A DNA stretch of 64,000 bases from Streptomyces sp. NRRL B-1347 (GCF_000720325.1 NZ_JOJM01000058.1:39845-103844), one strand, 5' to 3'; shown: positions 25,772 to 35,683, numbered from the stretch's first letter. Translations and numbers: made by a program. The notes: a model not told the origin generated them from the letters alone.

Positions 25772-27421
25772 CTACAGGGCGCCCCCGTGCCGTGCCGTGT
25801 CCCAGAAGCTCAGCTCGGCGGCTTTCGGCAGGTCTCCCACCCGGGGCTCGTGGCCGCCGAGCAGCAGCGTGCTCGGTGTGTCCGGGGTGAACCGGGGCCA
25901 CGGCGGGACGCCTGCGGCGCGCGGGACGTCGTCGTGGGCGAACGCCGACACCAGGTCCATCAGGGTCGCCGAGACCTTCCGCTCCCACGGGCCGTCGCCG
26001 AACGCCTCCCGGTGCTCGGCGATGCCGTGCGTGCCGAACAGGAACGGCGAGGTCGCCTCGTGCGGGGTGCCGAAGCCGGGCGGGTGCACCGCGTAGTCGA
26101 AGTACAGCAGGAACTGCGGCGCCCGCGTCTCGCGTGCGCCGCGCTCGGCCATGCGGACGATCCGGTGGCGGAACGTGTTGTCGCCCTGGATCTCCGTGAG
26201 CAGGGAGAGCGGGTCGACCGGGCGGCCGTCCGCCGCGGCCAGCGCGCGGTAGTGCGCGATGACGCCGTCGACGAGGCCGCGCGGGACCTCGGGTCCTTCG
26301 ATGAGCAGGTGCGCGCGGACCAGGGCGCGCAGTTCGGCGTCGTCGACGGGGTGCGGCCGGCCGCCCGCGGTGTGGAAGGAGCCCTCGGTCGCCGTCACCA
26401 CGGACAGCGTCGGCAGGTCGGGCACCGGCCGGTGCGTGTCGGGGGCGGGCACGAGCGCGCCGTCCACCACGGGCCCGCGGTAGCAGCGTCCGGACGCCAC
26501 GGGGTGGCCGTCCGGCACGGCCGCGAAGTACTCGCCCCACACGGCGAGCAGCCGCGCGGCGTCCACCGTGCGCAGCCCCGGTACGTCGACGCCGAGGCGC
26601 GCGGCGACCGCTTCGGAGGCCGTCCGGGCGTCGGCGGGCGTCAGGGCGAAGGCGGGGGTCCGGACGTGGGCCGTGCTGATCGGGACGATGCGGCGGATCG
26701 CGCCGCGCAGCCCCGGCAGCAGGGCGAGCTGCCAGACGGCGGCGCCGCCCGCGGAGGTGCCGCAGAGGGTGATGTTGTCCGGGTCGCCGCCGAACGCGGC
26801 GATCGAGGAGCGCACCCACTCCACGAGCGCGGCCTGGTCCTGCAGGCCCCAGTTGGCGTGCAGCCCGGTCACCGGGTCGGTGAGCGCCTCGTGCAGGCCG
26901 AACCCGAGCGGCCCGAGCCGGTAGTTGAAGGTCACGATGACCAGGTCCCCGCGCGCGGCGAGCCGGGCCCCGTCGAAGGTGGGGCTCGACGCCGTGCCGA
27001 ACTGCCAGCCCCCGCCGTGCACGTAGACGAACACGGGACGGCGGCCGTGGACGTCGGGCGTCCACACGTTGGCGTGGACGGCGTCCTCGGCCGTCGACGC
27101 GGAGCGGACCGGCGCGGTGGCGAGGGCGGGCCCCGACGGCTGCGCGAAGGCGGGCCGCATGGTGTCCGCGGGGCGGATCCCCCGCCACGGCGGGTGCGGG
27201 CGCGGCGAGGCGAAGCGGAGCGGGCCCGTGGGCGGCGCCATGTAGGGCACGCCGTGGAAGACCGCGACGGTCCTCTCCGCCCCGTCCGGCGCCGGCGCCC
27301 GGGTCACCGCCCCGCGCACCGCGCCCGCGTCCGTACGCACCACGGGAGGCGCCGTACGCACCGCGGCAGGTGTCGGCGGCACCACGGAAGACCCCGGCCG
27401 CTGTCCCCTCGCTCCGCTCAT
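25772..27421 (-). CDS. Type B carboxylesterase
   Basis: 549 aa from ATG 27421 behind GGAGGG. Alpha/beta hydrolase: oxyanion region VYVHGGGWQFGT (about 140), nucleophile elbow LCGTSAGGAAVW (Ser about 220), and a late His in FGTPHEATSPFLFG. Start of the conserved domain VAVFHGVPYMAPPTGPLRFA. No signal peptide is evident. Such esterases hydrolyse carboxylic esters or, in clusters, form or remove acyl groups; with KAS III and the acetyltransferase-fold enzyme nearby, de-esterification of an acylated intermediate is possible. Transcribed alone, divergent from the aromatic precursor operon. Confidence 0.9.
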   Translation of the reverse strand: MSGARGQRPGSSVVPPTPAAVRTAPPVVRTDAGAVRGAVTRAPAPDGAERTVAVFHGVPYMAPPTGPLRFASPRPHPPWRGIRPADTMRPAFAQPSGPALATAPVRSASTAEDAVHANVWTPDVHGRRPVFVYVHGGGWQFGTASSPTFDGARLAARGDLVIVTFNYRLGPLGFGLHEALTDPVTGLHANWGLQDQAALVEWVRSSIAAFGGDPDNITLCGTSAGGAAVWQLALLPGLRGAIRRIVPISTAHVRTPAFALTPADARTASEAVAARLGVDVPGLRTVDAARLLAVWGEYFAAVPDGHPVASGRCYRGPVVDGALVPAPDTHRPVPDLPTLSVVTATEGSFHTAGGRPHPVDDAELRALVRAHLLIEGPEVPRGLVDGVIAHYRALAAADGRPVDPLSLLTEIQGDNTFRHRIVRMAERGARETRAPQFLLYFDYAVHPPGFGTPHEATSPFLFGTHGIAEHREAFGDGPWERKVSATLMDLVSAFAHDDVPRAAGVPPWPRFTPDTPSTLLLGGHEPRVGDLPKAAELSFWDTARHGGAL

Positions 27422-27518
27422 CGGGCCCCCTCCACCCCGGTCGCCGCGGCGACCGCGTCGATTTCGTATCCGCAACACGATGGCAGCGCCGAACCCACCC
27501 GGCAAGGAATGCGGACGG

Positions 27519-27560
27519 CATCTGTCAACTGACTTGTCGGCAGGGCACAACTGACAGACT
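27519..27560. promoter_or_regulatory. Two cluster motifs between esterase and DAHP synthase
   Basis: TTGACAGATG on the minus strand (27528 to 27519) faces the esterase; CTGACAGACT on the plus strand (27551-27560) faces the precursor operon. A TATCTT at 27589-27594 is a possible -10 for the latter, about 38 nt after the motif start. Confidence 0.5.
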
Positions 27561-27674
27561 TTCGCTGACCTGACGAACCGGACCGGCATATCTTGGCGCG
27601 CCCGTCGTGAACGGCGAGGGTTGGGGCGTGCTCCCTTTACGAATTCCGAATCGATATCCAGGCGATTTCTACGA

Positions 27675-28889
27675 ATGCCGGAGCCGACTTTGAACAGGAA
27701 TACGGTGCACATTCCACTGGAAAAGGCCAGGCAACAACCGGAGTGGGACGACCCGGCACGCCTGCGGCGCGCCCGTGACGCTCTGACGCGCCGCCCCGGC
27801 CTGGTCGACGCGGCCGACGTGCAGACCTTGCGCACGCATCTGGCGCAGGTCAGCGCGGGCCGCGCCGAGGTCGTGCAGGCCGGTGACTGCGCCGAGGACC
27901 CGGCGGAGTCCACGGCCGACGACGTCGCCCGCAAGGTCGCCGTCCTCGATCTGCTGGCCGGCGCGATGAAGCTGTCGGGCCGCCGCCCGGTGGTGCGCGT
28001 GGGCCGGATCGCGGGGCAGTTCGCCAAGCCCAGGTCACGGCCGACCGAGCGGTTGGGCGACCAGGAACTGGCCGTGTACCGGGGCCATTTGGTGAACGGC
28101 CCCGACCCCGGTCAGCGGCGGCCCGACCCGTTGCGCCTCATCGACGGGTACACGGCGGCCGCGCGGATCATGGCGCACCTCGGGTGGAGCCGCGCCGGGG
28201 GCATCGAGCACCCGGTGTGGACCAGCCACGAGGCGCTGCTCCTCGACTACGAACTCCCGCTGGTCCGCCGGGGTCCCGACGGGCGGCTGCTGCTCGCCTC
28301 GACGCACTGGCCGTGGATCGGCGAGCGCACGCGGCAGGTCGACGGCCCGCACGTGGCACTGCTCTCCCAGGTGGTCAACCCGGTCGCCGTGAAGGTCGGC
28401 CCCGGCATGGAGGCGAACGAACTCCTCGCGCTGTGCGCGCTCCTCGACCCCGACCGGCAGCCGGGGCGGCTCACGCTCATCGTGCGGATGGGCGCGGGGA
28501 CGGTGGCCGAGCGGCTGCCGGACCTTGTGCACACCGTGCGCGCCGCCGGGCATCCGGTGGTGTGGCTGACGGACCCGATGCACGGCAACACCGTGGTGAC
28601 GACCGGGGGTTACAAGACCCGCTACGTCCGCACGCTGCAGCGCGAGGTCCGCGAGTTCCGGGCGGTGCTCGCCGAGGCCGGGGCGTTCCCCGGCGGCGTC
28701 CACCTGGAGACGACGCCCGACCAGGTCACCGAGTGCGTCCTGGACGAGTGGGAGGCGGACCGGGTCGGCAAGGTCTACGCCAGCCTCTGCGACCCCCGGC
28801 TCACCGCCGAGCAGGCGATCGACGTGCTCGGCGCCTGGCGGGACACCGAACCCCTGGCGCTCGCCGCCGAGACAGGAGGAACCCAGTGA
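27675..28889 (+). CDS. Class II DAHP synthase, pathway-dedicated (PhzC-like)
   Basis: Condenses phosphoenolpyruvate and erythrose 4-phosphate into DAHP, raising shikimate flux. About 404 aa from ATG 27675 ([11 protein letters not shown]); an upstream TTG at 27621 stays in frame. Class II features: QAGDCAED (metal Cys), [46 protein letters not shown], and [17 protein letters not shown] near the end. It is about 60 residues shorter than primary plant-like AroG, the size of PhzC-type enzymes, which often escape aromatic feedback. First gene of the precursor operon. Confidence 0.93.
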   Translation: MPEPTLNRNTVHIPLEKARQQPEWDDPARLRRARDALTRRPGLVDAADVQTLRTHLAQVSAGRAEVVQAGDCAEDPAESTADDVARKVAVLDLLAGAMKLSGRRPVVRVGRIAGQFAKPRSRPTERLGDQELAVYRGHLVNGPDPGQRRPDPLRLIDGYTAAARIMAHLGWSRAGGIEHPVWTSHEALLLDYELPLVRRGPDGRLLLASTHWPWIGERTRQVDGPHVALLSQVVNPVAVKVGPGMEANELLALCALLDPDRQPGRLTLIVRMGAGTVAERLPDLVHTVRAAGHPVVWLTDPMHGNTVVTTGGYKTRYVRTLQREVREFRAVLAEAGAFPGGVHLETTPDQVTECVLDEWEADRVGKVYASLCDPRLTAEQAIDVLGAWRDTEPLALAAETGGTQ

Positions 28890-29683
28890 CCGCGACGGAC
28901 ACCAGCACGGCCTGGCAGGACAAGGTCGCCCTCGTCACCGGGGCGGCGGGCGGCATCGGCCGGGCCGTGGTGCGCGCGCTCGCCGAACGGGGCACCCGCG
29001 TGGCGGCGGTCGACCGCGACGGCGACGCGCTGCACAAGCGCGTGGCCGAACTGGCCCGGCAGGGCCTGCCGGTGACGGCGTACCCGGCGGACGTCACCGA
29101 CGCGGCGGACGTCGAGGCGCTCGTCGCGGCGGTCGAGTCCGGGCTCGGCCCGGTGGAGTACCTGGTCAACGCGGCCGGGACGCTGCGCGTCGGCGAGGTC
29201 AGGGAACTGTCGGGGCAGGACTGGGCGGACATGTTCGCGGTCAACGCGAGCGGTGTCTTCCACACCTCCCGCGCCGTGGTGGACCGGATGGTGCCGCGCG
29301 GCCGGGGCGCGCTCGTCACGGTGGCGTCGAACGCCGCGGCGACGCCCCGGGCGAAGATGGCCGCGTACGCCGCGTCCAAGGCGGCCGCCACGATGTTCAC
29401 CAAGTCCCTCGGCCTGGAGGTGGCCCGGTACGGCATCCGCTGCAACGTCGTGGCCCCCGGCTCGACCGAGACGCCGATGCTGTGGTCGATGTGGCACGAC
29501 GACGAGGGCCGCGCGCGCACGCTCGGCGGCAGCGCGGAGGACTTCCGGGTGGGCATCCCGCTGGGCAAGACCGCCCGGCCCGAGGACGTGGCAGCGGCGG
29601 TGCTCTTCCTGCTGTCCGAGCAGGCCGGGCACGTCACGCTGCACGAGCTCACCGTCGACGGCGGCGCCGCGCTCGGCGCCTGA
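28886..29683 (+). CDS. DhbA/EntA-like SDR; probable dihydro-3-hydroxyanthranilate dehydrogenase
   Basis: 265 aa from a GTG that overlaps the DAHP synthase stop (GTGA). Classical SDR: NAD loop [22 protein letters not shown]-type motif [15 protein letters not shown], catalytic Ser in [20 protein letters not shown] with Tyr-x-x-x-Lys, then [12 protein letters not shown]. Closest recognised type is 2,3-dihydro-2,3-dihydroxybenzoate dehydrogenase. Next to PhzD- and PhzE-like genes the likely substrate is trans-2,3-dihydro-3-hydroxyanthranilate, giving 3-hydroxyanthranilate. Confidence 0.88.
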   Translation: MTATDTSTAWQDKVALVTGAAGGIGRAVVRALAERGTRVAAVDRDGDALHKRVAELARQGLPVTAYPADVTDAADVEALVAAVESGLGPVEYLVNAAGTLRVGEVRELSGQDWADMFAVNASGVFHTSRAVVDRMVPRGRGALVTVASNAAATPRAKMAAYAASKAAATMFTKSLGLEVARYGIRCNVVAPGSTETPMLWSMWHDDEGRARTLGGSAEDFRVGIPLGKTARPEDVAAAVLFLLSEQAGHVTLHELTVDGGAALGA

Positions 29684-29695
29684 CCGGGCAACCCC

Positions 29696-29802
29696 GGAGA
29701 GCCACCACCGAGAGCCACCCCCTCAAAGCAACCCCCGAAAGCACCCCCTCAAAGCAACCTCTGAAAGCAACCCGGAGAGCAACCCCACAGAGCAACCCGA
29801 GA
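29696..29802. repeat. Degenerate 11-bp-period repeat between SDR and isochorismatase genes
   Basis: About nine imperfect copies of AAAGCAACCCC / GAGAGCAACCC fill the 130-nt gap, an unusual spacer inside an operon whose other junctions overlap. It resembles the other repeat blocks after genes of this cluster in position but has a shorter unit. Confidence 0.75.
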
Positions 29803-29814
29803 GGAAGCGGAGCC

Positions 29815-30495
29815 ATGCCCGGGATCCCCGACATCGCCGCCTACCCCCTGCCCGGCGAGCACGAGCTGCCGGCCAACACCGCGCGGTGGACGGTGCGTCC
29901 GGACCGTGCCGTGCTGCTGGTGCACGACATGCAGCGCTACTTCCTGCGGCCGTTCCCCGCGGCACAGCGCCGCGAGCTGATCGGCAACGTGAGACTGCTG
30001 CGCGAGTGCTGCGCCCGCCTCGGCATCCCCGTGGCGTACACGGCGCAGCCGGGCAGCATGACCGAGGAACAGCGCGGCCTGCTGCGGGACTTCTGGGGGC
30101 CCGGCATGCGCCTGGCCCCCGAGGACCGCGCCATCACCGACGAGCTGGCGCCGCGGCCGCCCGACTGGGTGCTCACCAAGTGGCGCTACAGCGCGTTCTT
30201 CCGCACCGACCTCCTGGACCGGATGCGCGCCGCTGGCCGCGACCAGCTGATCGTCTGCGGCGTCTACGCCCACATCGGGGTGCTCGCGACCGCCGTCGAC
30301 GCCTTCACGCACGACGTCGAGACCTTCCTCGTCGCCGACGCGACGGCCGACTTCTCCGCCGCCGAGCACCGGCTCGCGCTCCGCTACGCCGCGCGCCGCT
30401 GCGCGGTCGTGGCCACCACCCGCGGCCTGCCGTCCGACGGCACCACGCTCCTGGCGAGCGCGGCCGACGCGTCCGCCGTGGGGGCGGTCGCATGA
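29815..30495 (+). CDS. phzD: Isochorismatase of the PhzD type
   Basis: 226 aa, behind GAGAGGAAGCGG. Hydrolyses the enolpyruvyl ether of 2-amino-2-deoxyisochorismate to trans-2,3-dihydro-3-hydroxyanthranilate. Catalytic Asp in [14 protein letters not shown] (about 42), Lys in [14 protein letters not shown] (about 122), and the PhzD-like [17 protein letters not shown] in place of the Cys motif of other isochorismatase-fold hydrolases. It carries no aryl-carrier domain, unlike EntB, and the length matches PhzD (about 207) plus a short tail. Its stop overlaps the start of the PhzE-like gene (ATGA). Confidence 0.93.
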   Translation: MPGIPDIAAYPLPGEHELPANTARWTVRPDRAVLLVHDMQRYFLRPFPAAQRRELIGNVRLLRECCARLGIPVAYTAQPGSMTEEQRGLLRDFWGPGMRLAPEDRAITDELAPRPPDWVLTKWRYSAFFRTDLLDRMRAAGRDQLIVCGVYAHIGVLATAVDAFTHDVETFLVADATADFSAAEHRLALRYAARRCAVVATTRGLPSDGTTLLASAADASAVGAVA

Positions 30496-32414
30496 GCGCG
30501 GACCCGACGGCGCCGCCGCCCTCCCCCGCCGACGCGCTGCTGCGGCGCGTGCTCATGCCCGACCCGCCGCCGTACGCCCTGCTGTACCGCCCCACGGCCA
30601 CCGGCGTCGACCAGGTCGAACTCCTCACCGGGCCTGTGCACCCGGTGGACCGGGTCGCCGATCTGCCGGTCCCGGATTCGCCGCACGGCCCCGCCGGGCC
30701 CGATGTGCTCGCGCTGCTGCCCTACCGGCAGCTGGCCGAACGCGGCTTCCCCGTGCCGGACGACGGCAGTCCGCTGCTCGCCATGACGGTCCGGGAGCGG
30801 GCGGGCCTGAGCCGGGCCGAGCTGCTCGACCACATCCCGGACGTACCGATCCGGCTGTCCGGCGAGCACTTCGACATCGACGACGAGGCGTACGCGGACC
30901 TGGTGCGCCGCGTCCTCGCCGACGAGATCAGCGCGGGCGAGGGCGCGAACTTCGTCATCAAGCGCCGCTTCGTCGCCGACGTCACCGACTACACCCCGGC
31001 CACGGCCGCCGCGGTCTTCCGCCGCCTCCTCGCCCACGAGTCCGGCGCCTACTGGACGTTCCTGGTGCACACCGGCGAGCGCACCCTGGTCGGGGCGTCG
31101 CCCGAGCGGCACGTGAGCCTGCGCGACGGCACCGCCGTCATGAACCCGATCAGCGGCACCTACCGCTACCCCGCGGGCGGGCCCACGCTCGACGGCGTCA
31201 TGGACTTCCTCGACGACCGCAAGGAGACGTACGAGCTCTTCATGGTCGTCGACGAGGAGCTCAAGATGATGTCCCGGTTCTGCGAGGCGGGCGTGCGGGT
31301 GGTCGGTCCTTTCCTCAAGGAGATGGCCCGCCTCGCGCACACCGAGTACTTCATCGAGGGCAGCACGGACCGCGACGTGCGGGAGGTCCTGCGCGGCACC
31401 CTGTTCGCCCCGACCGTCACGGGCAGCCCGCTGGAGAGCGCGAGCCGCGTGATCAACCGGTACGAGCCGCAGGGCCGCGGCTACTACAGCGGCGTCGTGG
31501 CGCTCATCGGCCGGGACGGCCACGGCGGGCGCACCCTGGACTCGTCGATCCTCATCCGCACGGCCGACATCGACGCGTCGGGGCGGATGTCGATCGCCGT
31601 GGGCGCGACCCTGGTGCGCGACTCGCTGCCCGCGGCCGAGGTGGCCGAGACCCACGCGAAGGCCTTCGGCCTGCTCAGCGCGCTCCGGGCGGAGCCGCAG
31701 CGCCCCCTCGGCCACCATCCGTCGGTGCGCTCCGCGCTGCTCGCCCGCAACGCGGACATCTCCCGCTTCTGGCGCGACGGGCCCGGCCCCGCCCCGGCCC
31801 GGCGCCCGGACCTGGCCGGGCACCGGGTCCTGGTCGTCGACGCCGAGGACACGTTCACCTCGATGATCGCCCACCAACTGCGGTCGACCGGCCTGGAGGT
31901 GACCGTGCGCCGCTTCGACGAACCGTACGACCTCGACGGCCACGACCTGGTCGTCATGGGGCCCGGCCCCGGCGACCCGCTGGCGGTGGACGAGCCGCGT
32001 CTGGCCCAGCTGCACGACGTGACGGCCCTGCTGCTCGCCGAGCGCCGCCCCTTCCTCTCGGTGTGCCTGAGCCACCAGGTGCTGTGCCACCGGCTCGGCC
32101 TGGACGTGCGCCGCCGCGACCGGCCGCACCAGGGCGTGCAGAAGGACCTCGACCTCTTCGGCCGCAGCGAGCGCGTGGGGTTCTACAACAGCTTCGTGGC
32201 GCACAGCGGCACGGACCTGCTGCACCCGGCGGGCACCGGCCCGGTGGAGGTCTGCCGGGACGCCGCCACCGGCGAGGTGCACGCCGTGCGGGGCGCGCAC
32301 TTCGCCGGGGTGCAGTTCCACGCCGAGTCCGTCCTCACCCACGACGGCGTCCGCATCCTCGGGACGCTCCTGAGCGACGTGCTCCAAGGAGCACGGAGCC
32401 TCGTGGGGTCGTGA
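30492..32414 (+). CDS. phzE: Aminodeoxyisochorismate synthase (PhzE-like anthranilate synthase fusion)
   Basis: 640 aa fusing a chorismate-binding domain (residues about 1-420) with a glutamine amidotransferase (about 440-640). Synthase motifs: VKTPT-like regions replaced by [67 protein letters not shown]. GATase: nucleophile in [17 protein letters not shown] and the His in GVQFHAES. Makes 2-amino-2-deoxyisochorismate from chorismate and glutamine. Anthranilate synthase activity is the alternative, but the coupled PhzD-type hydrolase argues for the amino-isochorismate product. Confidence 0.93.
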   Translation: MSADPTAPPPSPADALLRRVLMPDPPPYALLYRPTATGVDQVELLTGPVHPVDRVADLPVPDSPHGPAGPDVLALLPYRQLAERGFPVPDDGSPLLAMTVRERAGLSRAELLDHIPDVPIRLSGEHFDIDDEAYADLVRRVLADEISAGEGANFVIKRRFVADVTDYTPATAAAVFRRLLAHESGAYWTFLVHTGERTLVGASPERHVSLRDGTAVMNPISGTYRYPAGGPTLDGVMDFLDDRKETYELFMVVDEELKMMSRFCEAGVRVVGPFLKEMARLAHTEYFIEGSTDRDVREVLRGTLFAPTVTGSPLESASRVINRYEPQGRGYYSGVVALIGRDGHGGRTLDSSILIRTADIDASGRMSIAVGATLVRDSLPAAEVAETHAKAFGLLSALRAEPQRPLGHHPSVRSALLARNADISRFWRDGPGPAPARRPDLAGHRVLVVDAEDTFTSMIAHQLRSTGLEVTVRRFDEPYDLDGHDLVVMGPGPGDPLAVDEPRLAQLHDVTALLLAERRPFLSVCLSHQVLCHRLGLDVRRRDRPHQGVQKDLDLFGRSERVGFYNSFVAHSGTDLLHPAGTGPVEVCRDAATGEVHAVRGAHFAGVQFHAESVLTHDGVRILGTLLSDVLQGARSLVGS

Positions 32415-32432
32415 GAACGGCTCGTGCGGCGC

Positions 32433-32463
32433 GGGGGCCCTCCGGAGTGCGCGGAGGGCCCCC
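32433..32463. terminator. Strong bidirectional hairpin
   Basis: Perfect 12-bp inverted repeat GGGGGCCCTCCG with a 7-nt loop, between the convergent PhzE-like and alcohol-dehydrogenase-like genes. Confidence 0.9.
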
Positions 32464-32471
32464 ACGGCACG

Positions 32472-33449
32472 TCACCGGGTGGTCAACGCCACCCGCATCC
32501 CCCGCAGTTCGCCCGCCTCCAGCATCCGGTGGACCTCACCGGTGGCGCTCAGCGGCAGCGCGAACCGCTCCCGCGGCCGGAGGCGGCCGTCGGCGAGGAG
32601 GCCGTTGACGTGGTCGGCCGCCGCCGCGAGCTCCGCGACGGTGGCCCGGGTGATGGCGAAGCCGACGACGGACCCGTCGCGGACGTACAGCTCCCCCGCG
32701 GGCAGCGTCGGCGCGGTGCGCAACCCGGCGAGCAGCACGATCCGCCCCCGCCAGGCGAGCAGCCCGACCGCGCCCGCCAGGTCGTTGACCCCCGCCGCGT
32801 CCAGGTAGAGGTCGACCCCGCCGGGGCAGGCGCGGGCCAGGCGCGCGGTGACGTCGTCGGCCGTGCGGTCCATCACCGCGGCGGCGCCGAGCCCGCGGCA
32901 GTACGCCTCGTCACGGGGGTGGGCGACGGCCACCACCCGGGCGCCCGCCGCGGCCGCGACGACCACCATCGCGGCGCCCACGTTGCCCGCGGCGCCGATC
33001 ACCACCACGGTCATGCCCGCCCGCAGCCCGCCGTGCGTGACCAGACCCAGGTACGCGGTCGCGGCCGGGTGCAGCACGGTCACCGCCGCGGCGGGGTCGA
33101 CGCCGTCCGGCAGCCGGTAGAGCCGCTCGGCGGGCACGCGGGCACGCTCGGCCGCGGCGCCCTGCCGCCCGCCGTGGCCGAGGCTGTTGCACCACACCCG
33201 CTCCCCCACCGCGAAGCCCGTCACCGCGTCCCCGACGGCGGCGACCCGCCCGACCAGGTCACGGCCGACGACGAAGGGGAACTCCACGGGCGTGTCCACG
33301 GCGCCGGACCGGATGAAGGTGTCCACGTGGTTGGCCGTCGTCACCTCGACGTCCACCAGGACGTCGTGCGCGGCGGGGCGCGGCTCGGGCAGCTCGCCGA
33401 AGCGGATGGAGTGTGCCGGACCGAATTCATTGATGTACGCAGCACGCAT
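32472..33449 (-). CDS. Zinc-independent MDR quinone oxidoreductase (NADPH:quinone reductase type)
   Basis: 325 aa from ATG 33449 (MRAAYINEFG); an in-frame ATG at 33458 is also possible. GroES-like N-terminal domain (VEVTTANHVDTFIRSGAVDT, VVGRDLVGRVAAVG) and Rossmann domain with MTVVVIGAAGNVGAAMVVVAA. The catalytic zinc ligands Cys/His of alcohol dehydrogenases are not evident, which points to the quinone reductase subgroup. Second quinone-type reductase of the cluster. Divergent from the CreE/CreD-like pair. Confidence 0.87.
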   Translation of the reverse strand: MRAAYINEFGPAHSIRFGELPEPRPAAHDVLVDVEVTTANHVDTFIRSGAVDTPVEFPFVVGRDLVGRVAAVGDAVTGFAVGERVWCNSLGHGGRQGAAAERARVPAERLYRLPDGVDPAAAVTVLHPAATAYLGLVTHGGLRAGMTVVVIGAAGNVGAAMVVVAAAAGARVVAVAHPRDEAYCRGLGAAAVMDRTADDVTARLARACPGGVDLYLDAAGVNDLAGAVGLLAWRGRIVLLAGLRTAPTLPAGELYVRDGSVVGFAITRATVAELAAAADHVNGLLADGRLRPRERFALPLSATGEVHRMLEAGELRGMRVALTTR

Positions 33450-33509
33450 GCGGGGCATTCTTCCCGGGGAACGCCGTGCCCGTGCCGGATTCCCCGCGCA
33501 CGGACAGGC

Positions 33510-33626
33510 AGTGTGTCAACTCCGCGGACAGGGCTGCCCGTTCACCGGGACGCATCTGACTGACTGCCCCGGCCGCCGTTGCGGGGGCGGCGCCGCCGCT
33601 TTCAGGATCGGAGCGAGTTCTGTCAG
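33510..33626. promoter_or_regulatory. Divergent promoter with two cluster-motif copies
   Basis: TTGACACACT (33519 to 33510, minus) lies upstream of the quinone reductase. CTGACAGAAC (33626 to 33617, minus) lies just before the ribosome binding site of the CreE-like gene, where bound protein could block as well as activate. Confidence 0.45.
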
Positions 33627-33640
33627 GAAGGGGAATCGGC

Positions 33641-35683
33641 TTGAACGCGACCGCGCACGAGATCGCCCTCATCGGCACGGGACCGCGAGGACTCGCCGTG
33701 CTGGAACGCCTGTGCGCCAACGAGCGCGCACGACCATCGCACGCCCGGGTCCTCGTCCACGTCGTCGACCCGGTCGCCCCGGGCTCCGGCGCGGTGTGGA
33801 GCACCGGCCAGTCACGGCACCTGCTCGCCAACACGGTCGCCTCCCAGATCACCGTCTACTCCGACGCGGCGTCCCGCATCGAAGGGCCGGTCGAACCGGG
33901 GCCGAGCCTGTACGAGTGGGCCGCGGCGCTCGCGGCCGCGTACGCCGAGGACCCGGAGGCCGTCGCCCCGGCCGGCGCCGGCGGTGACAGCGGCGGCAAC
34001 GGCGCCAGCAGCGCCAGCGCGTACGACGAGGCGACGCTGGCCGAGGTGCGGTCCCTGGAGCCGAACTCGTACCCCACGCGGGTGCTGTGCGGACGGTACT
34101 TCGCGGACTGCTTCCGGCGCGTCCTGGACCACGCGCCCGCGCACGTCGAGATCCGGGTGCACCGGTCGCGGGCGGTCGCCATGGCCGACACCCACGGCCT
34201 CGCGGGCGGCCCGCAGGGCATCCGGCTCGCGAACGGCACCCGTCTCAACCACCTCGACGCCGTCGTCCTCGCCCAGGGGCACCTGCCGACCCGGCCGACC
34301 GCGCAGGAGGAGCGCACGGCGAGCCTGGCGCGGATCAACCACCTGACCTATCTGCCGCCCGCCAACCCCGCGGACGCCGACCTGGACGGCGTACCGGCCG
34401 GCGAGCCGGTGCTGCTGCGCGGCCTCGGCCTGTGCTTCTTCGACTACCTCGCGCTGTTCACCCTCGGCCGCGGCGGCCGCTTCGACCGGGGCGCCGCCGG
34501 GCTCGTCTACCGGCCCAGCGGCAAGGAGCCCCGGCTGTACGCCAGTTCGCGGCGCGGGGTGCCCTTCCACTCGCGCGGCGAGAACGAGAAGGGCGCGCAC
34601 GGCCGCTACCTGCCGCGCCTGCTCACGGCGGAGCGCGTGGCCCGGATGCGCTCGGAGGCCGCTCCCGACGGCGGCTCCGGCGGGCTCTCCTTCGCGAAGG
34701 ACCTGTGGCCGCTCATCGCGCGCGAGGTGGAGACCGTCTACTACGAGACGCTCCTGGCCCGCGAGGAACGCGCGGCCGAGCGCGCGGAGTTCGCCGCGCG
34801 CTACCTGGCCTGCGCGGGCCCCGCGGAGTGCGCCGCCGTCCTGGACGCGTACGGCGTCCCGGCGGCGGACCGGTGGGACTGGGAGGCGCTCGCCGACTCG
34901 GCGCGCACGCGCTCGTTCACCAGCCGCGACGACTTCCGCTCCTGGCTCGTCGGCCGCCTCTCCGAGGACGTCCGGCAGGCCCGCGAGGGCAACGTCAGCG
35001 GCCCGCTGAAGGCCGCCCTCGACGTGCTGCGGGACCTGCGCAACGAGGTGCGGCTCGCGGTCGACCAGGGCGGCCTCGACGGGGCCTCGCACCGCGACGA
35101 GCTGGAACGCTGGTACACGCCGTTGAACGCCTTCCTGTCGATCGGCCCGCCGCCCCGCCGGGTCGAGGAGATGATCGCCCTGATCGAGGCGGGCGTCCTG
35201 GAGCTCACCGGGCCCGAAACCCGGATCAGGATCGACACGCGCGGCCGTTCGTTCGTGGCCGACTCCGACGCGGTGCCGGGCCCGACCGTGCGCGCCCGCG
35301 TCCTCATCGAGGCCCGCCTCCCGGAGCCGGACCTGCGGCGCACGGCCGACCCGCTGCTGCGGCACCTGCTCAACACCGAGGCGTGCGCCCCGTACCGCAT
35401 CCCCACGGCGGACGGCGGCGCCTACGAGACCGGCGGCCTCGCGGTGACCGAGCGGCCCTACCGGCTCCTCGACGCCCACGGCAGGGCGCACCCGAGGCGC
35501 TTCGCGTACGGGGTGCCGACCGAGGCGGTGCACTGGGTGACGGCGGCGGGCATCCGGCCCGGCGTGGACTCGGTCACCATCGCCGACGCGGACGCGATCG
35601 CGCGCGAAGTGCTCGCCCTGGGCACCAGCGCCCCGTGGGCCGGGCCGACGGCCGACGAGGAGCACACCGAGGTGGCCGTATGA
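33641..35683 (+). CDS. creE: CreE-like FAD-dependent L-aspartate N-oxygenase
   Basis: 680 aa from TTG 33641 with GGAAGGGG 7 nt upstream. N-terminal FAD loop ALIGTGPRGLAVLERL, then HVVDPVAPGSGAVW and HLLANTVASQITVYSD, the pattern of the large FAD/NAD(P)-binding family that contains CreE of cremeomycin. CreE oxidises L-aspartate to nitrosuccinate using NADPH and oxygen. The assignment rests on family resemblance plus a following lyase of the CreD type in a 4-nt overlap (ATGA). An Ala/Gly/Ser-rich insertion at about residues 108-127 looks like a surface loop. Confidence 0.82.
   Translation: MNATAHEIALIGTGPRGLAVLERLCANERARPSHARVLVHVVDPVAPGSGAVWSTGQSRHLLANTVASQITVYSDAASRIEGPVEPGPSLYEWAAALAAAYAEDPEAVAPAGAGGDSGGNGASSASAYDEATLAEVRSLEPNSYPTRVLCGRYFADCFRRVLDHAPAHVEIRVHRSRAVAMADTHGLAGGPQGIRLANGTRLNHLDAVVLAQGHLPTRPTAQEERTASLARINHLTYLPPANPADADLDGVPAGEPVLLRGLGLCFFDYLALFTLGRGGRFDRGAAGLVYRPSGKEPRLYASSRRGVPFHSRGENEKGAHGRYLPRLLTAERVARMRSEAAPDGGSGGLSFAKDLWPLIAREVETVYYETLLAREERAAERAEFAARYLACAGPAECAAVLDAYGVPAADRWDWEALADSARTRSFTSRDDFRSWLVGRLSEDVRQAREGNVSGPLKAALDVLRDLRNEVRLAVDQGGLDGASHRDELERWYTPLNAFLSIGPPPRRVEEMIALIEAGVLELTGPETRIRIDTRGRSFVADSDAVPGPTVRARVLIEARLPEPDLRRTADPLLRHLLNTEACAPYRIPTADGGAYETGGLAVTERPYRLLDAHGRAHPRRFAYGVPTEAVHWVTAAGIRPGVDSVTIADADAIAREVLALGTSAPWAGPTADEEHTEVAV

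Noticed and set aside
12492..27560. TTGACA/CTGACA elements as ordinary -35 boxes
   Set aside because: In the copies checked no -10-like hexamer lies 16-19 nt downstream; the shared bases extend past the hexamer (GAYT), which fits an operator better. Kept as a motif finding rather than promoter calls.
27675..32414. Phenazine biosynthesis
   Set aside because: PhzC/D/E-like genes are present, but no PhzF isomerase, PhzA/B pair or PhzG oxidase is in the window, and a DhbA-like dehydrogenase follows instead, which points to 3-hydroxyanthranilate.
28886..32414. Catechol siderophore (EntA/EntB/EntC) operon
   Set aside because: The isochorismatase has the PhzD-type YAHIG motif and no carrier domain, the synthase carries a glutamine amidotransferase, and there is no NRPS or 2,3-DHB ligase set with siderophore export.
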